From Paenibacillus plantarum (GTDB lineage: Bacteria; Bacillota; Bacilli; Paenibacillales; NBRC-103111), in the NCBI RefSeq assembly GCF_013141695.1, contig NZ_WHNY01000075.1:806001-870000 (forward strand): 64,000 bases of DNA. The letters are read 5' to 3'. The translations under genes were made by a program, and so were the position numbers. Every line of letters starts with the position of its first letter. Within the stretch, counting starts at the first letter, position 1. This document shows, one piece after another, positions 43,410 through 52,349 of this stretch. The notes under the pieces are model-generated. The model had not been told where the DNA came from, did not search any database, and worked only from the letters and a program-made list of their open reading frames with translations.

Positions 43410-44302
43410 TGATCCACATTGTGAAAAAGTCCAAGTTAATGATGGATACTGTTATAGAGATTAAGGTCGTTACTTCTCTTTCATTGCCTAAGGTTGAACC
43501 TTTGATAGAGCAAGCTTTTGCTGCATTTCGAAACGTGGAACTAGCTTGCAGTCGTTTCACTTCGGATAGTGAATTAATGAAAGCCTCTCAACAGATTAGA
43601 ACTCATGTTCAGATCAGCTCTTGGTTATTTCAACCATTGAAGTTTGCTTTGGAAATGGCGGAATGGACACAGGGGATATTTGACCCAACAATCGGGAAAA
43701 CAATGGAAGCGTATGGCTTCAATCGACATTATCTAACCGGAGAAACTAATTCAAACGTAGCTGCAGATAACGCGACCTTTCGAGATATTGTCTTAAGAGA
43801 TCATGACCGAACGATGTACTTGCATAAGCCACTGCTGATTGATTTAGGGGCGGTTGCGAAAGGATTTGCTATTGATTTAGCCTCCCAGATATTATCAAAT
43901 TTTCCTGGTTTTATAATAAATGCTGGTGGAGACCTTTATGCTGGAGGTGTAGATGAAACAGGCCACGCTTGGCGCATCGGAATTCAGCATCCGGCGTACA
44001 AGGATCACATCATAGATACCATTGAAGTATCGAACGAAGCGGTATGTACATCTGGCGGTTACGAGCGCAAAAGTAAAGTCAGAGAAGATATCCATCATAT
44101 TATTATCCCGAAAAGTAAACAGTCTCCCCATGAGTTGATTAGTTGCAGTATTGTGGCCCCATATGCGATGATGGCGGATGTCTTCTCAACTGTCGTATAT
44201 TTATATGGCTTGGATCAAGGCAGAAGTTTGATAAACGACTTGCAATTGAAGGGGATTTTGATTACGTCGAAGTTACAAGTGGAAAGAGTAGGAGGGATAT
44301 GA
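43409..44302 (+). CDS. apbE: FAD:protein FMN transferase
   Basis: 297 aa. Motifs LIDLGAVAKGFAID, FIINAGGDLYAGG and VCTSGGYER identify ApbE/Ftp, which attaches FMN to Thr/Ser of SGAT-type motifs with Mg2+. The start overlaps the stop of the FMN-binding gene by one base. Unlike most Firmicute ApbE proteins, no signal peptide or lipobox is visible at the N-terminus (MIHIVKKSKLMMDTVIEIKV), so export is unclear. Confidence 0.92.
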   Translation: MIHIVKKSKLMMDTVIEIKVVTSLSLPKVEPLIEQAFAAFRNVELACSRFTSDSELMKASQQIRTHVQISSWLFQPLKFALEMAEWTQGIFDPTIGKTMEAYGFNRHYLTGETNSNVAADNATFRDIVLRDHDRTMYLHKPLLIDLGAVAKGFAIDLASQILSNFPGFIINAGGDLYAGGVDETGHAWRIGIQHPAYKDHIIDTIEVSNEAVCTSGGYERKSKVREDIHHIIIPKSKQSPHELISCSIVAPYAMMADVFSTVVYLYGLDQGRSLINDLQLKGILITSKLQVERVGGI

Positions 44303-45079
44303 GTGTCAACCCATCCATGGCATAAAAAACCAAAGAGCTATGTCATCATTTCCTTGGTGGGCATTCTAATTATTGCCGCGATATTCTCATCAGATAGTAA
44401 AGGAATTTATAATTCAATTATTGCTATAGTTACAGCAGTAGGGATTGATTTGATTTGTTTTCGTTTAGGCAAAGGCAAAAGAAAAAAGTGGCTTCCGGAT
44501 GGTGCAGTGATCACAGGGCTTATTATTGCCTTAATTTTAAGCACAGCAACCTCCTGGTATATTGTGGCTATTACTGCAGCCATGGCTATTTTATCTAAGC
44601 ATCTACTCGTGTATAAAAAGAAACCGGTATTTAATCCAGCCGCTTTTGGACTTCTATTATCTATCCTGTTTTTTCAAACGGGACAGAGTTGGTGGGGGGC
44701 ATTTGGAGATCTTCCGGTGTGGACAATTGGATTTCTTTTTCTAGGGGGTTATATGGTTACCAATCGGGTGAACAAATTCCCACAAGTGTTTTCCTTTCTT
44801 AGTGTGTATTTTTTGTTATTGCTCCTATTGGGGTTCATACATGTCGGAGAAGCCGCCGATGCATTTCGACCTCCTTTTATAAATGCTTCACTGTTCTTTG
44901 CCCTATTTATGCTGACAGATCCACCAACCTCTCCAGTCTCCAATAAGGAACAAGTGGTTTTTGGTTTACTGAGCGCAACAGTAGGTGTTGTTATTTATGG
45001 TTTTTTTGGCGGCCTGATGTACTTATTTATCGGACTGCTCATTAGTAATGCTTATCACGTGGTTAGATCGAGGACATGA
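44303..45079 (+). CDS. RnfD/NqrB-like membrane protein
   Basis: 258 aa, about nine TM helices. RnfD hallmarks are PDGAVITGLIIALIL, FNPAAFGL and LFMLTDPPTSPVS. It is shorter than true RnfD (about 330-350 aa) and lacks the SGAT flavinylation loop. GTG 44303 follows apbE at once, with GGAGGG 6 nt upstream. It probably moves electrons between a cytoplasmic donor and the flavin carrier. Confidence 0.85.
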   Translation: MSTHPWHKKPKSYVIISLVGILIIAAIFSSDSKGIYNSIIAIVTAVGIDLICFRLGKGKRKKWLPDGAVITGLIIALILSTATSWYIVAITAAMAILSKHLLVYKKKPVFNPAAFGLLLSILFFQTGQSWWGAFGDLPVWTIGFLFLGGYMVTNRVNKFPQVFSFLSVYFLLLLLLGFIHVGEAADAFRPPFINASLFFALFMLTDPPTSPVSNKEQVVFGLLSATVGVVIYGFFGGLMYLFIGLLISNAYHVVRSRT

Positions 45080-45162
45080 CAGTTCTACTGAAAGCCGCTT
45101 TTTTAAAGGGTGAATAGCTTAACATTTTTAATGATGTGTCTATAAAAGGGGCTTGAAAATAG

Positions 45163-45208
45163 AAAGCAGAATGAAAATTCAGAATCTGAGTTTTCATTCT
45201 GCTTTTTT
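45163..45208 (+). terminator. Rho-independent terminator of the electron-transfer cluster
   Basis: AAAGCAGAATGAAAA and its exact complement (15-bp arms), followed by T residues. Confidence 0.88.
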
Positions 45209-45356
45209 ATTGGTTCGTTTCATGACTAGACAGTTGAAATTCTTACGTCAAACAAAGAGACTACTAAGTACAAGCACTATATTAGGATGAATAAATAAGC
45301 GGAATTAGGGAAAGTATACCAAATACTGAAACGTCACTACGCTAGGGGGGACAGCA

Positions 45357-46451
45357 GTGGAGGTTTCCTTCTCTAGGCTGCAAATCGTATTTTTGTTGCT
45401 ATTATCGCTTGGCATTTCTAATCATGTGCTCATTATTCCTCATCTACTCCAAGCTGCGAAACGCGATGCATGGTTTAGTATTTTGCTCGCATACCTAGCT
45501 TTAATTGGTTGGAGCTTGATCCTGTATTTTATTTTGAAATCAATGGGGATGGCATCGTTTTACCTTTGGCTTAAAGACAGGGTAGGTATGATTGGATTAT
45601 CAATTGTAAGTGGCTGCATCGCTCTTTATTTAGTTGCTGCCGGGATGATGATCGTCTTTGATACGACAAAAAACATCAGCATTCATTTTCTTCCAAAAAC
45701 GCCTGATATCGTTGTCATTCTTAGTTATATTTTTTTGTCTTACATCGCAGCTAAATCGGGACTCAAAACAATTGTTTATATGTCTTCAATGTTACTGCCT
45801 ATCGTATGGATGTTAGGTGTCGGAGTATCTCTGATGACTATGAGCAGTAAAGATTATGGTATGCTACACCCCCTTCTGAAGGAAGGATTTGGCTCAGACC
45901 TGTCCGGAAGTGTGGTCGTTTTTGGTGGAAGCATTGATTTGATGGTTTTGCTCTTGATCCAGCATAAAATGAGCAAACCGCTTAATTATGGCGTCATTTT
46001 CGTATTACTGACAATATTAATAGGGCTAATCATGGGTCCAACTATAGGATCCATAGCAGCCTTTGGTCCTTACCAAGCTGAAAACTTGCGATTTCCCGCT
46101 TTTGAACAATGGAGGCTAGTGATGCTTGGCAGACAAATCTCTCATGTGGATTTTTTAGCCGCATTTCAGTTGATGGCAGGAAGTGTTGTGAGAACAGCTT
46201 TAATAATCCATCTCCTTACTGAACTGGCTGCTGCCCTATCTCAAAAAAATCGACAAGTCGTATTGCTACTCAGTGCTGCCGTCTTGTCACTTCCTTCGCT
46301 GTTCATGGTCAGCGACATCAGGATGCAAAAGATCATCCATGATTACTTTTACACCTATTCGCTATGGTTCGGAGTTGCCTTAACAGCGGTTCTTTTTATG
46401 ATCATTTATGTTCCGCAACGAAAGGGGAAAGGCAATGAATCAATCACCTGA
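45357..46451 (+). CDS. Spore germination permease, GerAB family (second operon)
   Basis: 364 aa, about ten TM helices, starting with SFSRLQIVFLLLLSLGISNH. GTG 45357 has GGGGGGA 6 nt upstream. It is the first gene in this operon, whereas the B subunit is second in the operon at 26.5 kb. The next gene overlaps by 17 nt. Confidence 0.88.
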   Translation: MEVSFSRLQIVFLLLLSLGISNHVLIIPHLLQAAKRDAWFSILLAYLALIGWSLILYFILKSMGMASFYLWLKDRVGMIGLSIVSGCIALYLVAAGMMIVFDTTKNISIHFLPKTPDIVVILSYIFLSYIAAKSGLKTIVYMSSMLLPIVWMLGVGVSLMTMSSKDYGMLHPLLKEGFGSDLSGSVVVFGGSIDLMVLLLIQHKMSKPLNYGVIFVLLTILIGLIMGPTIGSIAAFGPYQAENLRFPAFEQWRLVMLGRQISHVDFLAAFQLMAGSVVRTALIIHLLTELAAALSQKNRQVVLLLSAAVLSLPSLFMVSDIRMQKIIHDYFYTYSLWFGVALTAVLFMIIYVPQRKGKGNESIT

Positions 46452-47913
46452 GGAATCGAGGCTATTCGCAGAGCAAGACGCCTGCTTAAGGGGTGGAAGC
46501 TTGTTGACAGGTCAACTGCAAGAAGCATTCGCACAGTATTCAGACATCATTTTTCCAGCGCTTCCCCAATTAGAAGTATCCGATCAATTGACGGCTTTCT
46601 ACTGCGAAGGCATGATTGATAAAACCGAATTGAACTCGTACTTTACTAGGGTATGTCAATATATAAACCATTTATCGGTTAATCTAGAGGATGTTCCGAA
46701 GTATTCGGATGAAATGCCTCTGTTTGATATTAACTGGACGTTCGGAGATATGGTTATAAATTTGTTTACCGGCTGTTTGATTCTTTATCGGAAAGGTGAT
46801 ACCTACTTTTGGGTGGTGGATATTTCCAAGGTCCCCCAACGCGCGATACAGGAATCCAATACGGAAATCTCAATCAAAGGCGCGAAGGATGCTTTCACAG
46901 AAGACATGTTTACGAATATATCCCTAATAAGGAAACGATTGCAAACGGGATTGTTATTCTGCGAAAAGTTCGTCATTGGAAGTTTAAGCAAAACCGAAGT
47001 ATCTCTACTGTATCTGAGTCATAAAGCGAACCCTGCAATGGTTGCAGAAGTACGTAAACGATTGGAAACCTTTCAAACAGAAAGCATTGTTAGCAGTGGC
47101 CAGTTGGAACAATGGTTATCGGACCGAACCTTTTCATTGTTTCCCTTGATTGATTATATCGGTCGGCCTGATTTCGTCGTTGAAACGCTGCTTCGAGGAA
47201 GATTTACGATTGTGGTAGACGGGTCACCTATGGTACTCATCGGACCTTCTAACTTCCTTGAATTGTTAAAGACACCTGAAGATGTCCATTTCCCTTATCA
47301 TTATGTGATATTTCAACGCGTCCTCAGGATATTGGGGCTGATGCTCAGTATTTTTTTGCCGGGCTTTTGGATCGCAATTGCAAGCGTAAATCTAGACCAG
47401 ATACCATTTGCTCTCCTTTCAACGGTAGTCCTTTCACGTGAAGGGGTTCCGTTGCCTTCGTTTCTTGAAGCGTTACTTCTGATATTTCAGTTTGAATTGC
47501 TTCGGGAAGCAGGCGTTCGATTGCCGAAGGCCGTTGGACAAACGATCGGCATTGTAGGAGGACTAATAATAGGAGACTCCCTCATCAGGGCTGGCCTTGC
47601 ATCTCCGACATTGCTTGTAGTTATAGCACTTTCCACAGTGGCAGCGTTTAGTCTCGTGAATCAATCATTGGCTGGCACTGTAAGCGTGGTCAGGATTTTT
47701 ATTTTTCTACTCTCTTCCTACCTTGGCATTTACGGCTTTTTTCTGAGCATGTTCTTGCTTTTGATCTATCTCTGCCGACTTGAGACATTTGGATTGTCTT
47801 ATCTCGAGCCGATATCTTCCTTACGAATGAAGGACTGGCTAGCTGCGTTCGTCGTTGATCCGTTTCGGAGATCGCGAGTTTCGTCGGCTATGCTAAATAA
47901 ACGGAAAAGGTGA
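46435..47913 (+). CDS. Spore germination protein, GerAA family (second operon)
   Basis: 492 aa. The diagnostic AKDAFTEDMFTNISLIRKRL is at about residues 150-169, with VVLSREGVPLPSFLEALLL and RLPKAVGQTIGIVGGLIIGD in the membrane part. ATG 46435 (AAAGGGGAAAGG upstream) lies inside the 3' end of the permease gene. Longer than the first copy (447 aa). Confidence 0.93.
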   Translation: MNQSPEESRLFAEQDACLRGGSLLTGQLQEAFAQYSDIIFPALPQLEVSDQLTAFYCEGMIDKTELNSYFTRVCQYINHLSVNLEDVPKYSDEMPLFDINWTFGDMVINLFTGCLILYRKGDTYFWVVDISKVPQRAIQESNTEISIKGAKDAFTEDMFTNISLIRKRLQTGLLFCEKFVIGSLSKTEVSLLYLSHKANPAMVAEVRKRLETFQTESIVSSGQLEQWLSDRTFSLFPLIDYIGRPDFVVETLLRGRFTIVVDGSPMVLIGPSNFLELLKTPEDVHFPYHYVIFQRVLRILGLMLSIFLPGFWIAIASVNLDQIPFALLSTVVLSREGVPLPSFLEALLLIFQFELLREAGVRLPKAVGQTIGIVGGLIIGDSLIRAGLASPTLLVVIALSTVAAFSLVNQSLAGTVSVVRIFIFLLSSYLGIYGFFLSMFLLLIYLCRLETFGLSYLEPISSLRMKDWLAAFVVDPFRRSRVSSAMLNKRKR

Positions 47914-47918
47914 AAGCG

Positions 47919-49091
47919 TTGAAGCATAAGCGGCTATGGAAGCTAGTTGTGATGATGCTTGGATTATTGGTGATGTCGGGCTGCGCCACTGATGTCAAGG
48001 ATATTGATAAGTTAAATTATGCGTCTACCATAGGCGTGGATTACAAGGATGGGAAATACCACGGTTATATCCAATTCAATGATTTTCAGTCCGTTGCCAA
48101 AACAAGCGATACACAGAGGTCGCCTTCAAAAATTTGGGTGGGTGAAGGAGTAGGGGACTCCTTCGAAGAGTCCCTTTTTGATCTTTATAGAACGGCGCAG
48201 GAAAAAATTTATTGGGGTCATGTGACTGCTATTGTGGTTAGCGAAGAGGCGTTCAAGCAAGGTATTGGTAATATTTACGATAGTTTTGTTAGATATTATG
48301 AATTTCGATTGACCCCCTGGGTGTATGGAACGCGAGAATCAATAAAGGAAATTCTCAGCACAGGTGGTTTTTTTGGACAATCACCACTTAGTACCATTCT
48401 CCATGAACCAACAGGGAATTATTCCCAAACCTCCTTTATTAAGCCCATCAAACTTCATAGATTAATCGGTCAGATGAACGAAGATGGCTTTACCTCATGT
48501 ATTCCGACCCTAGCAGTAAACAAGAAAAGCTGGGTGGAAAAAAAGAATAATGAACCTAAACTAACGATCGATGGGGCGATATTCCTAAAACGTGAAGTCT
48601 ACAAAAGCTATATTCCAGTAGAGGAATTGATCGGACTTCGCTGGATACAATCGGGTTCTGTACGGGCGGGTGTGTCAGTTCCGAGTAAGACGGAGCCATC
48701 GGTTGAAATCGTTGTCGATAATCCCAAAACTAAGTTGAAGATGGTCAAGATAGATGATCGTCCTCAATTTAATATTGATATGAAAGCGACAGGATATGTT
48801 GTCAGCCGAATCAATAATCAATTGTTGGGGCTTCAACAATTAACCCAAAAGTCGACAGAGAACATCGAAAAAGAAATCCGGAAGTCATTCATGGCAGGTA
48901 TGAAAAGGAATACGGATATCTATAATCTTGAACACGATTTATTCCGTTACCATTATCAAGATTGGAAGGCCATCACCACCCAATCGGAGGGGATGTTGTT
49001 AAATGAAAATGAGATCCGAGATGTCCATATTGACTTAAATATAGAGCATACGAGTGCTGGAAAGAATTCGACTATACGTAGAAGTGAGTGA
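47919..49091 (+). CDS. Spore germination lipoprotein, GerAC family (second operon)
   Basis: 390 aa from TTG 47919 (AAAAGG 8 nt upstream); GTG 47910 is the alternative. Lipobox VMSGC (Cys22), then TDVKDIDKLNYASTIGVDY. C-terminal WKAITTQSEG and a late INLE-like strand complete the family pattern. Third subunit of the receptor. Confidence 0.92.
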   Translation: MKHKRLWKLVVMMLGLLVMSGCATDVKDIDKLNYASTIGVDYKDGKYHGYIQFNDFQSVAKTSDTQRSPSKIWVGEGVGDSFEESLFDLYRTAQEKIYWGHVTAIVVSEEAFKQGIGNIYDSFVRYYEFRLTPWVYGTRESIKEILSTGGFFGQSPLSTILHEPTGNYSQTSFIKPIKLHRLIGQMNEDGFTSCIPTLAVNKKSWVEKKNNEPKLTIDGAIFLKREVYKSYIPVEELIGLRWIQSGSVRAGVSVPSKTEPSVEIVVDNPKTKLKMVKIDDRPQFNIDMKATGYVVSRINNQLLGLQQLTQKSTENIEKEIRKSFMAGMKRNTDIYNLEHDLFRYHYQDWKAITTQSEGMLLNENEIRDVHIDLNIEHTSAGKNSTIRRSE

Positions 49092-49184
49092 AAGTACTTT
49101 TCGAGGGATTACCCGGGGTTAGTAAATGTCGGGTGACAAGAACATTATCTTATTAATTGCCACGTAAATCGCGTTTTTTATTTT

Positions 49185-49232
49185 ATGGGATCAAGTTCTT
49201 GTCACGAGCCAATGACAAGAACTTGATCCCAT
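49185..49232. repeat. Perfect 20-bp inverted repeat
   Basis: Arms 49185-49204 and 49213-49232 are exact complements with an 8-nt loop, and neither strand has a T run behind it. The core TGACAAGAAC occurs a third time at 49134-49143. Confidence 0.7.
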
Positions 49233-49327
49233 TCTCGACGAACTTCTGAAATAAAACAAAACATCCTATAATTTAATTGAAAGTAGATATATGTTGTGCT
49301 TTGTCTATGACAAAAAGAGGTGGAAAT

Positions 49328-49474
49328 ATGAAGCACTGTTCTAATTGTCAAAGTATAAACGTCAAACAGATGAGTTCATTTCATACAAGACACTGCATTT
49401 TTTTCGAATATATACATAATGCACCCCCGCAAAAAAATTTGAAAAAGCTATCTTTTTATTATTTAAAATCGTAA
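49328..49474 (+). CDS. Small Cys-containing hypothetical protein, 48 aa
   Basis: ATG 49328 follows AGAGGTGG. The product begins MKHCSNCQS with a CxxC pair and has one more Cys later, so half of a zinc ribbon may be present. It has no recognised family and may be a degraded gene. Confidence 0.35.
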   Translation: MKHCSNCQSINVKQMSSFHTRHCIFFEYIHNAPPQKNLKKLSFYYLKS

Positions 49475-49552
49475 CAGTTTTCTTCCTTCCTGTTTAAGAA
49501 AATCAAAATCAATTAGAAAAAATGAGTGAATGACTTTTTGGGTCGTCGTTGA

Positions 49553-49619
49553 ACTATCGGATAAACTTATAGCACAGTAAACAGGGAGCAGATTGCCGCG
49601 GCAGCTTCTCCCTGTTTTT
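49553..49619 (+). repeat. CTAACGG-type repeat with hairpin, copy 1
   Basis: A diverged head (CTATCGGATAA) is followed by a stem at 49580-49619 (CAGGGA...TCCCTG around GCCGCGGC) and TTTTT, the full form of the dispersed element. Confidence 0.55.
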
Positions 49620-49685
49620 AAAGTACAGGGCAGTTTAACGCAATATAATGTGCTACAATATGGTAATCAAGAACGGAGGGAAGCC

Positions 49686-49928
49686 TTGGATAAAGAAGTT
49701 ATTTGGGGGATATTTGTTTCGGATGATGCTAGACGTTTTCCAAACTTTTTTCCAATTGCTTTCTTAGCGACTAAGTGTCCGAATGTAAAGTCACTGAATA
49801 TGAAGGTCATAAAGCCATCGGATGTGGCTACTATCATTGTCGAGGCGATGAAACAGGGATGGACACCAAAGGATAAAGGTAAACCTTTATGTTTCTCTCT
49901 TTCTGGAAGCACTCTCGTCCCTCGTTGA
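49686..49928 (+). CDS. Hypothetical protein, 80 aa
   Basis: TTG 49686 is preceded by CGGAGGG. The product begins MDKEVIWGIFVSDDARRFPN and has ASV/TIIVEAMKQGWTPKDKGKP in its second half. Soluble; no family recognised. Small, in the accessory region. Confidence 0.5.
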   Translation: MDKEVIWGIFVSDDARRFPNFFPIAFLATKCPNVKSLNMKVIKPSDVATIIVEAMKQGWTPKDKGKPLCFSLSGSTLVPR

Positions 49929-49985
49929 GCTTACGTAAGAACAATAGCACCACAACATTAAGCTTATAAAAGGAGCAATTTAGCG

Positions 49986-50288
49986 ATGTACGAACATCTC
50001 GTTGTATTCAAGTTCAATACTAATGTCACGCCAATTAAGCAACAGGAATTGCTGGATCAATTGTTAACGTTTCGGGATCGTATCCCCGGGATATTTGATA
50101 TGAGTGCAGGCATCAACGTAACTGAAGAAACGGAAAATATTAAGGGTTATACTCTCGGATTACGGGTAACGTTTGAAGACCTTGAGTCGCTGCGTTCATA
50201 TGGTCCGCATCCTGTTCATCAGGAATTTGTTAAATCGCTGGATGGTATACTGGAAAATGTTATTGTAGTTGATTACCCATTGGTTTAA
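49986..50288 (+). CDS. Dabb (stress-responsive alpha/beta barrel) domain protein
   Basis: 100 aa. EHLVVFKFN start, then GIFDMSAGINVTEE and TFEDLESLRSYGPHPVHQEFVK: the whole ferredoxin-like Dabb domain. AAAGGAGC precedes the ATG. Members are small dimeric proteins, some of them enzymes; the role here is unknown. Confidence 0.85.
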   Translation: MYEHLVVFKFNTNVTPIKQQELLDQLLTFRDRIPGIFDMSAGINVTEETENIKGYTLGLRVTFEDLESLRSYGPHPVHQEFVKSLDGILENVIVVDYPLV

Positions 50289-50298
50289 GTAACCAATA

Positions 50299-50327
50299 CG
50301 AGGCTGCCGGATAGATCGGCAGCCTCG
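50299..50327 (+). terminator. Terminator-like hairpin after the Dabb gene
   Basis: CGAGGCTGCCG and its exact complement around 7 nt; followed only by TT, then the CTAACGG repeat. Confidence 0.6.
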
Positions 50328-50332
50328 TTGCG

Positions 50333-50357
50333 CTAACGGACAGGATAGTTCCAATAA
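50333..50357 (+). repeat. CTAACGG repeat, copy 2
   Basis: GCTAACGGACAGGATAGTTC plus AATAA, without a hairpin behind it; it shares its head with the other copies. Confidence 0.5.
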
Positions 50358-50404
50358 GTGGTAGAATAAATGTAATACATAATTCAACAGTGTGAGGGCA
50401 TGCA

Positions 50405-50881
50405 ATGGAGCTTATACGTTTAGAACGGGCTCTAATGAGTGGTAATCAAGAAGAAGCATCTGGAGCAATTTCTGAGGCAAGTGGCTACAAGAATGAAGAA
50501 GGTATTTATGTTAATAAAACATTTAAACAATACTGAAAACAAAATACTTAGAAATGAAATTGCTATAGCCCTCTAAGTGACATTAGAAATCCAGCTGCTC
50601 TGGAACCAATTATCGAACTGCTCAAGGACCCAAAGACATTGGGTAGCAGAGGCTCACTGTTGTTTGCCTTGAGACCATTTGATTACTCATCCCATTTAGG
50701 GTTACTAGTCGATTTTGTAATTAGCGGAAATTTTGAAGTGCGCCATGAAGCAAAATATTTACTGCAACTACTGGATGTCCGAATTCCAGAAGATCTGATA
50801 ATTAAAATAAAAGAAGCCATTAATGATTATGAAGATAGAATCGATCTGCTTTTTGAAACTCTTGATGAATTAAAAAATTAA
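50405..50881 (+). pseudogene. HEAT-repeat-like protein, frameshifted
   Basis: The first frame (MELIRLERALMSGNQEEA start) breaks near 50530. Coding continues in other frames as LSDIRNPAALEPIIELLKDP, then RHEAKYLLQLLDVRIPEDLI, ending at 50881. At least two frameshifts are needed. The helical repeat pattern is that of small HEAT-like proteins that often act as polymorphic-toxin immunity proteins; that role is inferred. Confidence 0.6.
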
Positions 50882-50920
50882 ATCGACATTGCCAGCGAAC
50901 CCTCGAAACGTGAGCTTAGA

Positions 50921-50950
50921 AACAGAGAGCAGATCGCCGCGGTCGGCATA
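50921..50950 (+). repeat. Degenerate repeat hairpin remnant
   Basis: AACAGAGAGCAGATCGCCGC matches the hairpin half of copy 1, without its partner arm. Confidence 0.35.
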
Positions 50951-50989
50951 CTAAAACGGTGTTAACCGTTTACATATTTAGGCTTAGCG

Positions 50990-51023
50990 AAAGAAGCCTT
51001 CACGCGATGGCGCAGGGCTTCTT
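50990..51023 (-). terminator. Terminator of the L25/Ctc gene
   Basis: AAAGAAGCC...CGC and GCG...GGCTTCTTT stem; lies just after the stop on the minus strand. Confidence 0.7.
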
Positions 51024-51042
51024 TGCACGGTGCTAACTTGGC

Positions 51043-51687
51043 TTAGCTAGGCTGGCCTACTGTTGCAGCCTCATTGGACGTCTCCGCTTCACCCACGCGC
51101 TCTTCATGGTTCGCAGCCACTGGTGTCTCCGTTTCCTTCTGAGGTACCAGAATCGTTACGACGATATCATTCGGGTCGGATTTCATTTCAATGCCGGCGG
51201 GCACTACAATTTGACTGACATGTAGGTTGTCACCTAGCCCCAAGCTAGATACTTCCACTTGAATGGAAGTCGGAACTTGGCTCGGCATGCAGCGAATCTC
51301 GATGTTGTGCATCTGAATTTGAATAATCCCGCCATCATGCACACCTACGGCATCACCGATAAATTCCAGCGCAACAACCGTTTTGATCGGCTCATCCATA
51401 TTAATTTGATGGAAGTCGATGTGGGACAACTCGCGGTTTAGCGGATTGCGCTGAATTTCATTAATCATGACCGGTTGACTTACTGTACTGCCGGAGATAG
51501 CCAAATCAATAATGGCATGAGGATTTTGCCGAAGAACGACCTGCAATTCTTTTAAATCGACGCTTATGACCGTAGTCGCCATTTTCTTACCGTACACGAC
51601 AGCGGGAATTTTTCCTTTGGAACGCAGTTGCTTAATTTCTGATTTTGTTGCTTGTTTGCGTACTCCTGCTTGTAAAGAGATAGCCAT
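51043..51687 (-). CDS. ctc: 50S ribosomal protein L25 / general stress protein Ctc
   Basis: 214 aa: N-terminal L25 5S-rRNA-binding domain (residues 1-95, with SKGKIPAVVYGKK and NPLNRELSHIDFHQI) and the C-terminal TL5-like beta domain (about 100-185), then an acidic tail. AGGGGG precedes the ATG. B. subtilis Ctc is sigma-B induced; no sigma-B site was identified here. An ordinary gene within an otherwise decaying stretch. Confidence 0.93.
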   Translation of the reverse strand: MAISLQAGVRKQATKSEIKQLRSKGKIPAVVYGKKMATTVISVDLKELQVVLRQNPHAIIDLAISGSTVSQPVMINEIQRNPLNRELSHIDFHQINMDEPIKTVVALEFIGDAVGVHDGGIIQIQMHNIEIRCMPSQVPTSIQVEVSSLGLGDNLHVSQIVVPAGIEMKSDPNDIVVTILVPQKETETPVAANHEERVGEAETSNEAATVGQPS

Positions 51688-51973
51688 ATGAAAAAGAACC
51701 CCCTAAAATTTATCCCGGTATCCAGTGGAGCCAAAGCTCGCACAGTCGGGTGATTAATAGCTATTTCATAACATACCCAATCTTTGGAGGTTCCATCCCC
51801 GAAATAAACAGCTGCGTTGTTTTCTTGGGACGAAGTGTCTATCTAGAAGGTGACTCACTATTGTTAATCCATTACTACGCTAACGCAGAACGAGAGTTCA
51901 ATTTGGCAGCTGACATTAATGGTACTGCAGACTTTTCTCTATAATTATAGGGGGATGCTCTAGGGGATGGGAT

Positions 51974-52349
51974 AATGCTAGGTTTACCAATGAGGTTTAA
52001 AAACAGAAGTTTTCAATTTTGGTTATACAGAGTGAGTCATGGAGAACTTCTTATTCGTAGTCCCAAAAGTAAGGATATAACCACAAAAATATAGATATCT
52101 TGTTTTTTAATATTAGATACATTGAATTACCACGTTTTCTGGATGAAATTATGCTCGATGATGCAAATAATGAAGAAATCCTTTAATGTAAATAACAAAT
52201 TAGGTGAACCATCAAATGATCGAAAGGTAATCATAATTGTTTCAAGAGGCATTCGATTTCTCATTGTAGCTTCATTTTTCAAAGTAAAAGAAACCGAGCT
52301 AGACCTATTTGAACATCCATTTGAAAAACTAGGACTATCGCTCAGCTAA
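51974..52349 (+). pseudogene. Conserved hypothetical gene with two frameshifts
   Basis: Segments of one protein run through three frames: MLGLPMRFKNRSFQFWLYRVSH, after about 52092 NIDILFFNIRYIELPRFLDEI, and after about 52185 VNNKLGEPSNDRKVIIIVSRG then LDLFEHPFEKLGLSLS. I recognise the general pattern as a bacterial hypothetical family but cannot name it. The TAA stop (52347-52349) lies inside the CTAACGG repeat that follows. The upstream stretch 51730-51970 also has a protein-like frame without a start. Confidence 0.5.

Noticed and set aside
45290-45345. TGAATA and GTATACC as a sigma-G promoter for the second ger operon
   Set aside because: Spacing is about 20 nt instead of 17-18 and the -10 match is poor.
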